64,000 bases of DNA from positions 1 through 64,000 of the forward strand of contig JAIOIW010000025.1 in assembly GCA_019912385.1 (NCBI GenBank), in the 5' to 3' direction. Numbering within the stretch: position 1 is the stretch's first letter; each line of letters begins with the position of its first letter. This document shows, piece after piece, positions 37,220 to 44,840 of this stretch. Source of the DNA: Notoacmeibacter sp. GTDB lineage: Bacteria; Pseudomonadota; Alphaproteobacteria; Rhizobiales; Rhizobiaceae. The notes beneath the pieces are model-generated. The model saw nothing but the letters and a program-made list of their open reading frames with translations, searched no databases and was not told the origin of the DNA. Made by a program: the position numbers and the translations under genes.

Positions 37220-38518
37220 TTACATCTTCGACGGCAGCCACAAGACAATTTCCGGGAACAGAACTATGAGAGCGATGAACATGAGCGTGATCACGCCAAA
37301 TGGCGCGGCTCCCCTGAATATCGCCATCATTGGGACTTCAGGAGCAGCACGCTTCATGACGAACACGTTCATTCCAATTGGTGGCGTGATCAGAGCCAAC
37401 TCGATGGTCAACGTCACATAGATGCCGAACCAGATGCGGTCGAAGCCGAGATCGAGCACGACTGGAAAGACGAACGGCAGTGTTAGGATTATCATCCCGA
37501 ATGTGTCCATGACCGCGCCAAGAACGAGGTACATAAGGGTAAAGATCGCGATCACGACATAGCGGTTGAAGCCGGATCCGCTGACATAGGCGATCAGACC
37601 CGTCGTGAGTTGCGTCTGGACCAGGAACTTGGCGATCAGAATGCCGCCGACGAAGATCATGTAGATCATGGCACTCAAGATCGCGGCCTGATGCAGGGCA
37701 TCGATCAATGCGCGCCAAGTCAGCCGGCGCATCGCCAGTGCCACTGCCGCAACCCCGATCGATCCGATCGCCGAAGCTTCGGTGGGTGTGAAAACGCCGC
37801 CATAGATCCCGCCAAGAACCACCAGAAAAATTGCCGCCGTCGGGATCAGCTTGAACAATGAAAGGAAGCGCGCCGACCAGGAATAGCTGGGGCCGCGAGG
37901 CCCGAGCCTGGGATCGAGGATGCAGCGAAACACGATCCACAGAGCAAACATAGATGCCAGCAGCAAGCCCGGCACAATGCCGGCCACAAATAGCTTGCCG
38001 ATCGACGTCTCGGTCCATACCCCGATAAAGATGAGCGGTATGCTCGGTGGAATTAGGATCGCCAATGTCCCGGCCGCTGCCAGGCTGCCCGTCGACAAGC
38101 CTGGATCGTAATGGTAGCGTCGCATCTCAGGCATCAGCATGGAACCAGTTGTGGCGATCGCGGCAACACTCGATCCGGTCACTGCGCCGAAGCCCGCGGA
38201 CGCCACGGTTGCGGTCACGGCCAGGCCACCGGGCAGCCGGCCGAACCATTTGTGAACGGTATCGAACAGGTCGGTCGCGATCCCGGTATTAAAGACGAGC
38301 TGGCCCATGAAAAGAAACAACGGGATCGCGACCAGCAGGAAATCGGTCCCGGCTTCCCAAGCCACCAACTGGGTTTGAACGATCGCCTGCGGCAGCCCGA
38401 GTGCCACGGCGTTGCCAACAAATCCAACCACCCCCAGCGCGAACGCGATCGGCACGCCGTAGAAGATAAGCGCAAGTGCGACGACCATCCCGACGATACC
38501 GAGAAAGACGGGATCCAT
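37220..38518 (-). CDS. TRAP transporter large permease (DctM)
   Basis: The 432-residue integral membrane protein has about 12 hydrophobic segments. Family landmarks are FLLVAIPLFLFMGQLVFNTG, GFGAVTGSSVAAIATTGSM, LAILIPPSIPLIFIGVWTET, TPTEASAIGSIGV and ELALITPPIGMNVFV. It couples Na+ entry to uptake of an organic acid or related solute captured by the periplasmic binding protein. ATG 38518 shares one base with the stop codon of the small-permease gene, a usual dctQ-dctM coupling, and starts at the expected N-terminus (DPVFLGIVGMVVALALIFY). Confidence 0.95.
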   Translation of the reverse strand: MDPVFLGIVGMVVALALIFYGVPIAFALGVVGFVGNAVALGLPQAIVQTQLVAWEAGTDFLLVAIPLFLFMGQLVFNTGIATDLFDTVHKWFGRLPGGLAVTATVASAGFGAVTGSSVAAIATTGSMLMPEMRRYHYDPGLSTGSLAAAGTLAILIPPSIPLIFIGVWTETSIGKLFVAGIVPGLLLASMFALWIVFRCILDPRLGPRGPSYSWSARFLSLFKLIPTAAIFLVVLGGIYGGVFTPTEASAIGSIGVAAVALAMRRLTWRALIDALHQAAILSAMIYMIFVGGILIAKFLVQTQLTTGLIAYVSGSGFNRYVVIAIFTLMYLVLGAVMDTFGMIILTLPFVFPVVLDLGFDRIWFGIYVTLTIELALITPPIGMNVFVMKRAAPEVPMMAIFRGAAPFGVITLMFIALIVLFPEIVLWLPSKM

Positions 38519-39054
38519 CACTTGCCCTTTCCCGTCCTGTTCGATGCCAGCCCCTGGCCTATTGCGGCAAGAAACTGGAGGCACAAGACAGAGGCGGAAA
38601 AGCCCATGAGTACCGCAAAAGGCCAGTAGGGTAGCTCGATGAGGTAAGCGCCCGAGCCCAGGCGGTACATCCTTCCAACCTCGGAGAACGACTGGTAGGC
38701 GAGCACCGCCGCCAGCACGAGGCCGCATGACGCGGAAACCGCATCCGCCAAGCGCTTTGCCCGCTCCCCATAGCGTCCATAGAACAGGTCCATTCTCGCA
38801 TGTCCACCAAGGTGGGTGCAGTAGGGGAGGCTCGCCATGAAGGCGACCAGCAGCATGAGCGAGCCCACCTCGTTGCCCCATGGCAGCGGCGCGCGCAGCA
38901 CGTAGCGCAGGAATACGTCGACGCCGATCATTGCGATGAGCACCGGCAGGGTGACATAGGCACCAAGCATGTGAAGCCATCGCGAAAGCCGAGCAACGAA
39001 TGCCGCATCAGGCGGGCCATTCGGCGGTTCGCCAGCTATTGGAAGGTCGACCAT
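38518..39054 (-). CDS. TRAP transporter small permease (DctQ)
   Basis: The 178-residue protein has four hydrophobic segments, characteristic of DctQ: LGAYVTLPVLIAMIGVDVFL, GNEVGSLMLLVAFMASLPY, DAVSASCGLVLAAVLAYQSF and WPFAVLMGFSASVLCLQFL. The PLPWGNE and HARMDLFYGRY segments are conserved between helices 1-3. It lies between the binding protein and the large permease. ATG 39054 is used; a TTG at 39072 would add six residues. Ribosome site is weak for either, and coupling with the preceding gene is probable. Confidence 0.92.
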   Translation of the reverse strand: MVDLPIAGEPPNGPPDAAFVARLSRWLHMLGAYVTLPVLIAMIGVDVFLRYVLRAPLPWGNEVGSLMLLVAFMASLPYCTHLGGHARMDLFYGRYGERAKRLADAVSASCGLVLAAVLAYQSFSEVGRMYRLGSGAYLIELPYWPFAVLMGFSASVLCLQFLAAIGQGLASNRTGKGK

Positions 39055-39089
39055 GGTTGGATGTGACGCCAAGGTGAACCGGGCCGCCG

Positions 39090-40241
39090 TCAGTATTTAA
39101 TGATCCCCTTCACCGGATCTTCAAGAAGCAGCCTGAGCGCGTCCTCATCCGAGGTGGACGCGTACTTTGCCTTGAGCGCCTCGATGTCGGCGATCAGCGA
39201 GCGACCCGGCTGACCGTCCTTTTCGCGCGCCTCTATCCACGCATCGATGACCTGTCTGGCGATCAACTTGCCGCGCTCAAGTTCTGCATCTGAGAGGACA
39301 ATCGTCTCCACGCCATTCTCTTCATAGATCGCCTCCGCCTTCTTGCTGAAGTCGGCCACCGTGCGCTGTGCAACCGCGGCCGCAGTATGTTGCTGAAAAT
39401 TGTAGAGCGCGGCCTTGAGGTCGGGCGGCAGGCCATCGAAAGCGTCGCGGTTGAGGCAGGTATCCATCGTAGGCGAATAGATGCCGAGCTTCGTGCGGTA
39501 CTTGAAGACCTCGTAGATCTTGTATGGCACGAAACCGCCATTGGTCCAGATCACCGCGTCGGCGATGCCCTGCTGTGCCGCAGTATAGATGTCGGGAAAC
39601 GGAATATTCAGGGCGACGAAACCGTAAGCCTTGGCAATCTCGGGCGACATGCCCTGGGCAATGACCTTCAGGCCGCGCAAATCGTCAAACGAGCGGATCG
39701 GCGTCTTGCTCATGATATCGTTCGATCCGAGATGGACCGAATAACCGTAGTAGACACCCTGGCGCTCAAATTCCGGCGCGAAATATTTCTCGGCGAGTTC
39801 ACGATAGATCCGCGTGTTGAGGATCGCGCTACCTGTCGCTATGAAAGGCAGACCGAAAACCTTGGTCAACTCGAAGCCTCGCCCCTCGAACGCCGCAAAG
39901 CAGGTTCCATAGTCCGAGATTCCGGCGCCAACGCCCTTGAAGCCGTCACGGATACCGACCAGCGTGCCCGCGCCAAAAAGCTTGAATGTAAGCTTGTCGT
40001 TGGTCGCTTCTTTGAGCCAGTTGAACGCCTTTTCCCAGACCGGCGGCACGATCGACGCCGGAGGCTGAGGAAACGAATATTTCAACTCTATCGGCTCGCC
40101 CGCATAGGTGATTTGTGGCTCCGCGGCGGAAATCTTGTGCGCCAGCCAGTCATCTATCGGGTCTGCTGAAGCAGCCTCCACGAGAAGGAGCATGGAGATC
40201 GCTGATAACGCGATCCGCGGTAAGGCTTTGTAGGTCGTCAT
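39090..40241 (-). CDS. TRAP transporter substrate-binding protein (DctP family)
   Basis: The 383-residue protein has a signal peptide (ALSAISMLLLVEAASA). The DctP fold is indicated by IELKYSFPQPPASIVPPVWE, MSKTPIRSFDDLRGLKVIAQ, GFVALNIPFPDIYTAAQQG and ADAVIWTNGGFVPYKI. Conserved arginine in the SFDDLRGLK segment normally holds a substrate carboxylate. Somewhat longer than the usual ~330 residues because of an insertion after the signal peptide. AGAGGGG lies 8 bases before ATG 40241. The substrate cannot be deduced. Confidence 0.92.
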   Translation of the reverse strand: MTTYKALPRIALSAISMLLLVEAASADPIDDWLAHKISAAEPQITYAGEPIELKYSFPQPPASIVPPVWEKAFNWLKEATNDKLTFKLFGAGTLVGIRDGFKGVGAGISDYGTCFAAFEGRGFELTKVFGLPFIATGSAILNTRIYRELAEKYFAPEFERQGVYYGYSVHLGSNDIMSKTPIRSFDDLRGLKVIAQGMSPEIAKAYGFVALNIPFPDIYTAAQQGIADAVIWTNGGFVPYKIYEVFKYRTKLGIYSPTMDTCLNRDAFDGLPPDLKAALYNFQQHTAAAVAQRTVADFSKKAEAIYEENGVETIVLSDAELERGKLIARQVIDAWIEAREKDGQPGRSLIADIEALKAKYASTSDEDALRLLLEDPVKGIIKY

Positions 40242-40260
40242 TCTATTCCCCTCTTCTTTT

Positions 40261-40953
40261 TTACCTGTTTGTTTTGCCTACTCGGTCGATTGGTGGTTGG
40301 ATCAATTCGATCCACGAGTCATCCGGCAGATCGAAATCGTCATCGCTTTCATCGGCCCGCAACGCATTGACAAGAAAGGTGCGCAGCAGCTTCAACTGCT
40401 CGCCATAGAACGTCGCGTCACTGCGGGGCGGTGCATGAAGGGAAAAGCCACGCATCGCGGCGACGGTGAAATGCATGATTGCCGTTAGACGCTCCGATGA
40501 AACGTCCACGTCCGACAACGCTTCTGCCCAATGGTGCTGCGCGAGCTCGGCGCTGAGCAATCGAAACTCTCGTACACGCGCGTAGGTCTTGGGGTCCCCT
40601 CGCGCGCCCAGTACGACCTCGATCGCCGCCGCGTAGGCGCGGCTACCGTAAATGTTCCAGAGCGTTCGAACGAGATCATCGCAGCGCTCTTCCAGCGACG
40701 CATGTCGATCGGCAATGCCGGAGACTCCGGACGCGAATTTCCCGCAGATGGAATCGAGCACGGCCAGCATGAGGTCGGCCTTGTTGCGAAAGTGGTGCTG
40801 CAACGCGCCGCGCGACACTCCGGCACGACGCGCGATCTCTGCGGTGGTCGCGTTCTGAAAGCCGTGCTCGCAAATCGAATCGATGGTGGCGTCGATCAAC
40901 TTCGCCCGAGTCTCGGCGCTGCGTTCGTCTTGGGTTCGGTGCCTGGTCGCCAT
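40261..40953 (-). CDS. TetR/AcrR family regulator of the TRAP operon
   Basis: The 230-residue protein has the TetR helix-turn-helix TAEIARRAGVSRGALQHHFR (residues ~38-57) after IDATIDSICEHGFQNA. The C-terminal domain resembles those with an AefR/TetR_C fold. Its stop is 19 bases upstream of the TRAP binding-protein start, on the same strand, so it probably controls its own operon (tetR-dctP-dctQ-dctM-osmC). A palindrome, CATAC-N5-GTATG, lies 44 bases upstream of the start and is the candidate operator. Confidence 0.9.
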   Translation of the reverse strand: MATRHRTQDERSAETRAKLIDATIDSICEHGFQNATTAEIARRAGVSRGALQHHFRNKADLMLAVLDSICGKFASGVSGIADRHASLEERCDDLVRTLWNIYGSRAYAAAIEVVLGARGDPKTYARVREFRLLSAELAQHHWAEALSDVDVSSERLTAIMHFTVAAMRGFSLHAPPRSDATFYGEQLKLLRTFLVNALRADESDDDFDLPDDSWIELIQPPIDRVGKTNR

Positions 40954-40996
40954 CTGGAGTCTGTTACTTATTGAAATTTCATGTCAAACAACATGC

Positions 40997-41011
40997 CATA
41001 CGGATTGTATG
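40997..41011. promoter_or_regulatory. Candidate TetR operator
   Basis: CATACGGATTGTATG is a perfect inverted repeat with 5-base arms and 5-base spacer, placed just upstream of the TetR-TRAP operon. The location and symmetry suit an autoregulatory TetR site. Confidence 0.5.
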
Positions 41012-41065
41012 TTTTACAAGACCGCATATTTGGCATTTTCGCATATAGCGGAGACTTAAGGATCT

Positions 41066-41167
41066 GAAGTGCCTAGCCTGAACAAATCATGGGAGGCTGG
41101 CCGCCATCCGTAACTACGTGCGCGGCCGTGAGAAGTGCCTAGCCTGAATGAATCAAGGGAGGCTGGC
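41066..41167. repeat. Two direct copies of an IS1380-like terminal sequence
   Basis: A ~36-base unit containing GTGCCTAGCCTGAA and GGGAGGCTGGC occurs at 41066-41101 and 41132-41167, 66 bases apart in the same orientation, with few differences. The unit resembles the end of IS1380-type elements, and an IS1380 transposase remnant follows directly. Nested insertion or slipped duplication of the end would explain it. Confidence 0.6.
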
Positions 41168-41249
41168 GGATGTGGCGCAAACCATTGAAATGACGTAGGA
41201 TTAGGTTGTTAAAGCCGATCCGGATCATTTCCGGGAAACCACACTTGCC

Positions 41250-41786
41250 ATGGCTGATCCTGCGCCGCCGCTAGGCGATTTGTCATCTGTCGGCGGCATG
41301 GCCGTCGTCGCCCGTTTCGACGGCGGCATGCTGTCGTCCAACAGCGGCGTTCTGGCCCTGGCCGCGGTGGAAAAGCGGCTGCATGTGGCCGAGCGTCTGG
41401 CGGGGTGAATAAACGATCCGCGCCGCCCTGAGCAAATTGCCCACAACCTGGCCGACATGATCGGCTTCCGCATGAAGATGATCGCCGCCGGTTATGCGGA
41501 TGGCAACGACACCAACCGGCTGCGCTCCGATCCGGTCTTCAAGATGGCCCCGGATGCACTGCCTTCGGGACGGGATCTGGCGTCGCAATCGAGGCTGTGC
41601 CGGCTGGAGAATCTGCCCAGCGTGCGTGAGTTGGTTGCAATAGGCCGGACGATGGCCGACCTTTACTGCGCCTCCTACCGGCAGGTGCCGAGGCGGATCG
41701 TGCTCGACATCGACGACACAATTGATGCCGTGCATAGCGGCCAACAACTGCGCCTCTTCAACGCCTTTCCCGACGAGTACGGTTAG
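41250..41786 (+). pseudogene. IS1380-family transposase, truncated with internal stop
   Basis: The frame begins MADPAPPLGDLSSVGGMAVV and FDGGMLSSNSGVLALAAVEK, meets an in-frame TGA at 41406-41408, then resumes as AHNLADMIGFRMKMIAAGYA, SQSRLCRLENLPSVRELVAI and RQVPRRIVLDIDDTIDAV. These are the N-terminal and first catalytic Asp regions of IS1380 transposases. After the DEYG segment the frame ends (TAG 41784-41786) at a junction with unrelated sequence, so the C-terminal two thirds are missing. The element is dead. Confidence 0.85.
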
Positions 41787-41789
41787 CAG

Positions 41790-41935
41790 TTTTCTTTCGC
41801 ATGCGTGCGGTTCCGGCATACTGGTTCAGGCCGAGGTCCCTCAACCAATACCATCCGCTGATCAAATCGCCGTTCGATGCGGAGCGCTTTCGGCTGCAGC
41901 AGCAGTCACAGCGAAGATCGTGTAGAGCACTAGCG
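41790..41935 (-). pseudogene. Remnant of a second copy of the duplicated-domain exported protein
   Basis: On the minus strand these bases encode SASNGDLISGWYWLRDLGLNQYAG, which aligns with SNGDLIAGWYGLRDRGLGHY of the intact protein at 14484-15623. The reading frame upstream is shifted and the rest is lost where the IS1380 remnant begins. It lies directly downstream of the second NosD-like gene, the same relative position as the intact partner gene next to the first NosD-like gene, so the two-gene cassette once existed twice. Confidence 0.75.
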
Positions 41936-42006
41936 ATTCAGTGAACCATCGGCACATTTCAAAAAATGCGCTTCGGCAGGCAATAGTGTTCGCATCTTAT
42001 GCACGC

Positions 42007-43434
42007 TCACAAGGTTTCCGCAGGCCGTGTAGCGAGCGGGAAATGATCTACCGCCCGTCCGCCAGGAATTGGATGAGGAAGCTCGCCAATGCCATCACCG
42101 TTTTGATCGACGAACCCTTCGGATGCTTCATCAAAATCGGAATAGTGATTGCCGCGCACGCCGTCATCCCAGCGGTTCGGCAAACCTAGTTGTTGTCGAT
42201 CAACCGGTCCGCCCTTGGCCACACCCTGGACTTTCGCGGGGGCCGAATCGGTTCCGGAGGTGTCGAATGCATTGACCCGGTTTTCTTCCAGATTGTTCCC
42301 TGTCACCGAGTTGCCAACCGACGGATTCACGTAGGGCATTCCGCGTTCCACCCGGATGCCAAAGTCCGAGTTTCTGAAAACGTTATTGTTCTCCAGCGAA
42401 TTGGCCGTGGAACCGAACAGCCCAATTCCAATAGCGTTCTGCTGCACCGAATTGTGCGCAACGCGATTTGAATAGGCCGTATCCAGAAGAATGCCGAGGC
42501 TGTCGTTTTCCTCGGTAGTATTGTCCCGGATCTCACTTTCATGCGTGTCGCAGATCAGTCCTATTCCATATCCGCGAATGTCGGGTGATGATCCCAGGAG
42601 CACCGGTGGATTGGCTTTCGGCACCGGTTGGCCGCCATTATCACGGGCAATGTTCGACAGGATGAATAACCGGCGCGAATAGGCTGCAACGATACCGGCA
42701 TGGCCATGTCCGCTTACCTCGTTTCCGGCAATCTCGATATCGGATGAGGTGACTGCCTCAAGTGGCCTGCTCTCGCTGGTAATGATCACATCACCGGCCA
42801 GCGGACGCATCGCCATTATCATGCCAGGGGGAAACACGACAGATCCAACGCCAATTCCATTATAGCCATTCGCTCTCACCTTGTTTTCACGAATGCCGAC
42901 GTTGCGGCTATTCAAAATGAAGATGCCGCCAAAGCGATTTCCTTCGATTTCGTTCAGTTCCACAGCGCCGCTCTCAACATCGCGCATGTAGACACCATAA
43001 TGGCAGCCTGAAATGCGGTTGTTGCTGACGACGGCATTGGACCCTCGCACCATTACGCACGCCTCTTCCGAGTATGACGAGAAAACGCCGAACCGGAGAG
43101 ACCTGGATCGGGAGGCACTGATCTCGAAGCCATCGACCACCACGTCCTCCGCCCTGATCTCGATCGCTGAAGTAGCTTTTCCGGCATCAATCCTCGGTTT
43201 GCCAGCACCCGTGTCATGGCCCAGAAGCTTGACAGGTTTGGTTATGACCAAAACCTCGCGGTAATCCCCGCTGGTAACCTCGATAGTTGCCGCCGGCAGT
43301 GCTGCAGTAATCGCGGCACTGATGGTTGGATAGGTCTGTCCGGTTTCGACAATCTTGGCGTCAGCAAGCGCGCTGACGGGAACGGCAGCAAATAGGAATA
43401 TACGTATGAACTGCAGTCCACTGATAATTCTCAT
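42007..43434 (-). CDS. Second NosD-like secreted parallel beta-helix protein
   Basis: The 475-residue protein has a signal peptide (FIRIFLFAAVPVSALA) and a right-handed beta-helix with coils such as NAVVSNNRISGCHYGVYMRD and NRVAHNSVQQNAIGIGLFGS. The C-terminal segment NRWDDGVRGNHYSDFDEASE and HPIPGGRAVDHFPLA is closely similar to that of the 15637-17172 protein (WDDG-x-x-GNHY-x-DFD, HPIPGGR), so the two are paralogues, although their helix regions differ. Downstream lies a remnant of the duplicated-domain partner. ATG 43434 is the first residue of a good signal peptide. Function unknown; NosD context is lacking. Confidence 0.85.
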   Translation of the reverse strand: MRIISGLQFIRIFLFAAVPVSALADAKIVETGQTYPTISAAITAALPAATIEVTSGDYREVLVITKPVKLLGHDTGAGKPRIDAGKATSAIEIRAEDVVVDGFEISASRSRSLRFGVFSSYSEEACVMVRGSNAVVSNNRISGCHYGVYMRDVESGAVELNEIEGNRFGGIFILNSRNVGIRENKVRANGYNGIGVGSVVFPPGMIMAMRPLAGDVIITSESRPLEAVTSSDIEIAGNEVSGHGHAGIVAAYSRRLFILSNIARDNGGQPVPKANPPVLLGSSPDIRGYGIGLICDTHESEIRDNTTEENDSLGILLDTAYSNRVAHNSVQQNAIGIGLFGSTANSLENNNVFRNSDFGIRVERGMPYVNPSVGNSVTGNNLEENRVNAFDTSGTDSAPAKVQGVAKGGPVDRQQLGLPNRWDDGVRGNHYSDFDEASEGFVDQNGDGIGELPHPIPGGRAVDHFPLATRPAETL

Positions 43435-43926
43435 AAGGAGCTGCCCTCAAAACAAAAACGCATTTTTATCTGCCTAAAGCGGTTCCGGCGCGATGATTCA
43501 GATCAAACAAGTCAATCGGCAAGAATCCGAAGAGGGTCGTTATTCCCGCTGGCCACAAGCTATTTTCGTGTCTGATTGCGACACAACGGCAATGTCCGCT
43601 TCTCGATGGTGCATTGCAGCGGTACCAAAAAACACACGAGTGTCGGCTTCGATCCGGTTCCTGCCGTCCACCGGTACGAAGGTCAGACCTTCACCAATAG
43701 CCTGGTCGACCGCTGCCAACTTGGTGCCGCCGCGAACCGATTTGCAGCATCCAACGCAAGCCACTGCCCAGAATGAGCTTGGAGAACCGCCTTGATTGCT
43801 CGTAAAGTGCAAAAAAATCTTCCAAATGGGGAAAATCGGGGAACACCTGTGGTACTCTCCGGTACGGCCCGGCATGGCGAACATGTTCTCCGAACGTTTT
43901 TTCCATGCGAAAGTTGCGTGAGGGCG
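43435..43926. other. Intergenic region, no gene recognised
   Basis: About 490 bases between the second NosD-like gene and a small plus-strand gene. Short frames on both strands are open but without a ribosome site or recognisable domain. Possibly decayed coding sequence. Confidence 0.35.
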
Positions 43927-44331
43927 ATGAAAACACTTTCGATGCTGTTTGCGATGCTAGTCTTCACGACCGTCAGCACGAACGCCAGTCGGACGTCGCC
44001 CGCCATATCCGCCCATGCGCCTGCGAACATGGCAGCGCTTGGCATTGCTTCCCGTGATACCGCGACGATGTCCGGCTTTCGATACCGGGAACTCGATCCG
44101 GTCCGCGTTGCGGCGAAACTGTTGAAGAAAAGTGCGCCATCGGTCGCGGATCAAAACGGAAAGAATGCCCCGCCCGCCGTGCCGCTCAAGCCGTCGCCGG
44201 TCGGCCCCATCATCATACCGGTCGGTCCGGATCCGGGCCCGGCAGCCCCGCCGCGCCCGTCGAAACCGCCACGGCCGCCAAACACATGCATCGGGCAGGT
44301 CTGCCCGCTGCCCATTCCGCTTCCCAATTAG
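43927..44331 (+). CDS. Small exported proline-rich protein
   Basis: The 134-residue product starts with a signal-peptide-like segment (TLSMLFAMLVFTTVSTNAS) and ends in a proline-rich tail (GPDPGPAAPPRPSKPPRPPN) with two Cys in CIGQVCPLP. No domain is recognised. GAGGG lies immediately upstream of ATG 43927. It is an orphan at the right end of the putative island. It could be a surface or periplasmic peptide, but may also be a non-functional frame. Confidence 0.45.
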   Translation: MKTLSMLFAMLVFTTVSTNASRTSPAISAHAPANMAALGIASRDTATMSGFRYRELDPVRVAAKLLKKSAPSVADQNGKNAPPAVPLKPSPVGPIIIPVGPDPGPAAPPRPSKPPRPPNTCIGQVCPLPIPLPN

Positions 44332-44785
44332 AGCGCTTCCGGCCAGGACCACGACCCCTATTAGGCGCAAAAGGGCTGAAAGGAACGTAGGCGGCTACCG
44401 GGCGCTTCCCTAATGTTGGATTTCGGACTTGGCACGCCAAACCCGAACGGCTTGCACGGGATCAGAACCGGATATTTGTCAGCCCTTGGATGAACGGCAG
44501 CTATGGGGCCGGAAGCGGACCTTAAATCGATGTCCAGACTTTACGCATTGTTGCGATTCGTCGTCCATTGCCCAGCGCCACGGTTCGAATTCCTGGCTCT
44601 TTTTTTCGGCAAAGCTTTGACCGCGCGGTTACTTTGGGGTTACATCAACCTTCTCGACCAAAAATAAAGATCCGAACGAAATCAATAAAAGCTGCTGTCA
44701 CACGGTTTCAATTCTATCGTACCAAAAGTTCTGGGTTGTCTAGATTCGTGTAATTTCAATCAGTCTTTCCCATCGCAATTTCCCG
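44332..44785. other. Non-coding right end of the island with arm-like repeats
   Basis: No gene recognised in about 450 bases, which become AT-rich towards the right. GGTTAC hexamers at 44627-44632 and 44638-44643 are 11 bases apart, exactly as near the left end (7896-7912), and are candidate integrase arm sites. Confidence 0.45.
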
Positions 44786-44831
44786 CTTGCCAAGGTTGGG
44801 GTCGAGGGTTCGAATCCCTTCGCCCGCTCCA
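44786..44831 (+). repeat. attR core: 46-bp copy of tRNA-Gly 3' end
   Basis: Identical to 7759-7804 (anticodon loop to CCA of tRNA-Gly). The 5' half of a tRNA is absent, so this is not a functional gene. It marks the right boundary of the integrated segment. Confidence 0.85.
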
Positions 44832-44840
44832 GATTTCCAC

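Noticed and set aside
41283-41819. 178-codon minus-strand frame
   Set aside because: Antisense of the IS1380 transposase remnant, whose plus-strand translation is clearly homologous.
43540-43884. 114-codon minus-strand frame
   Set aside because: No ribosome site or recognisable motif; conflicting frames on both strands. Kept as unannotated intergenic DNA.
44786-44831. Possible second tRNA-Gly gene
   Set aside because: Only the 3' half exists; acceptor 5' strand and D arm are absent. It is an att repeat.
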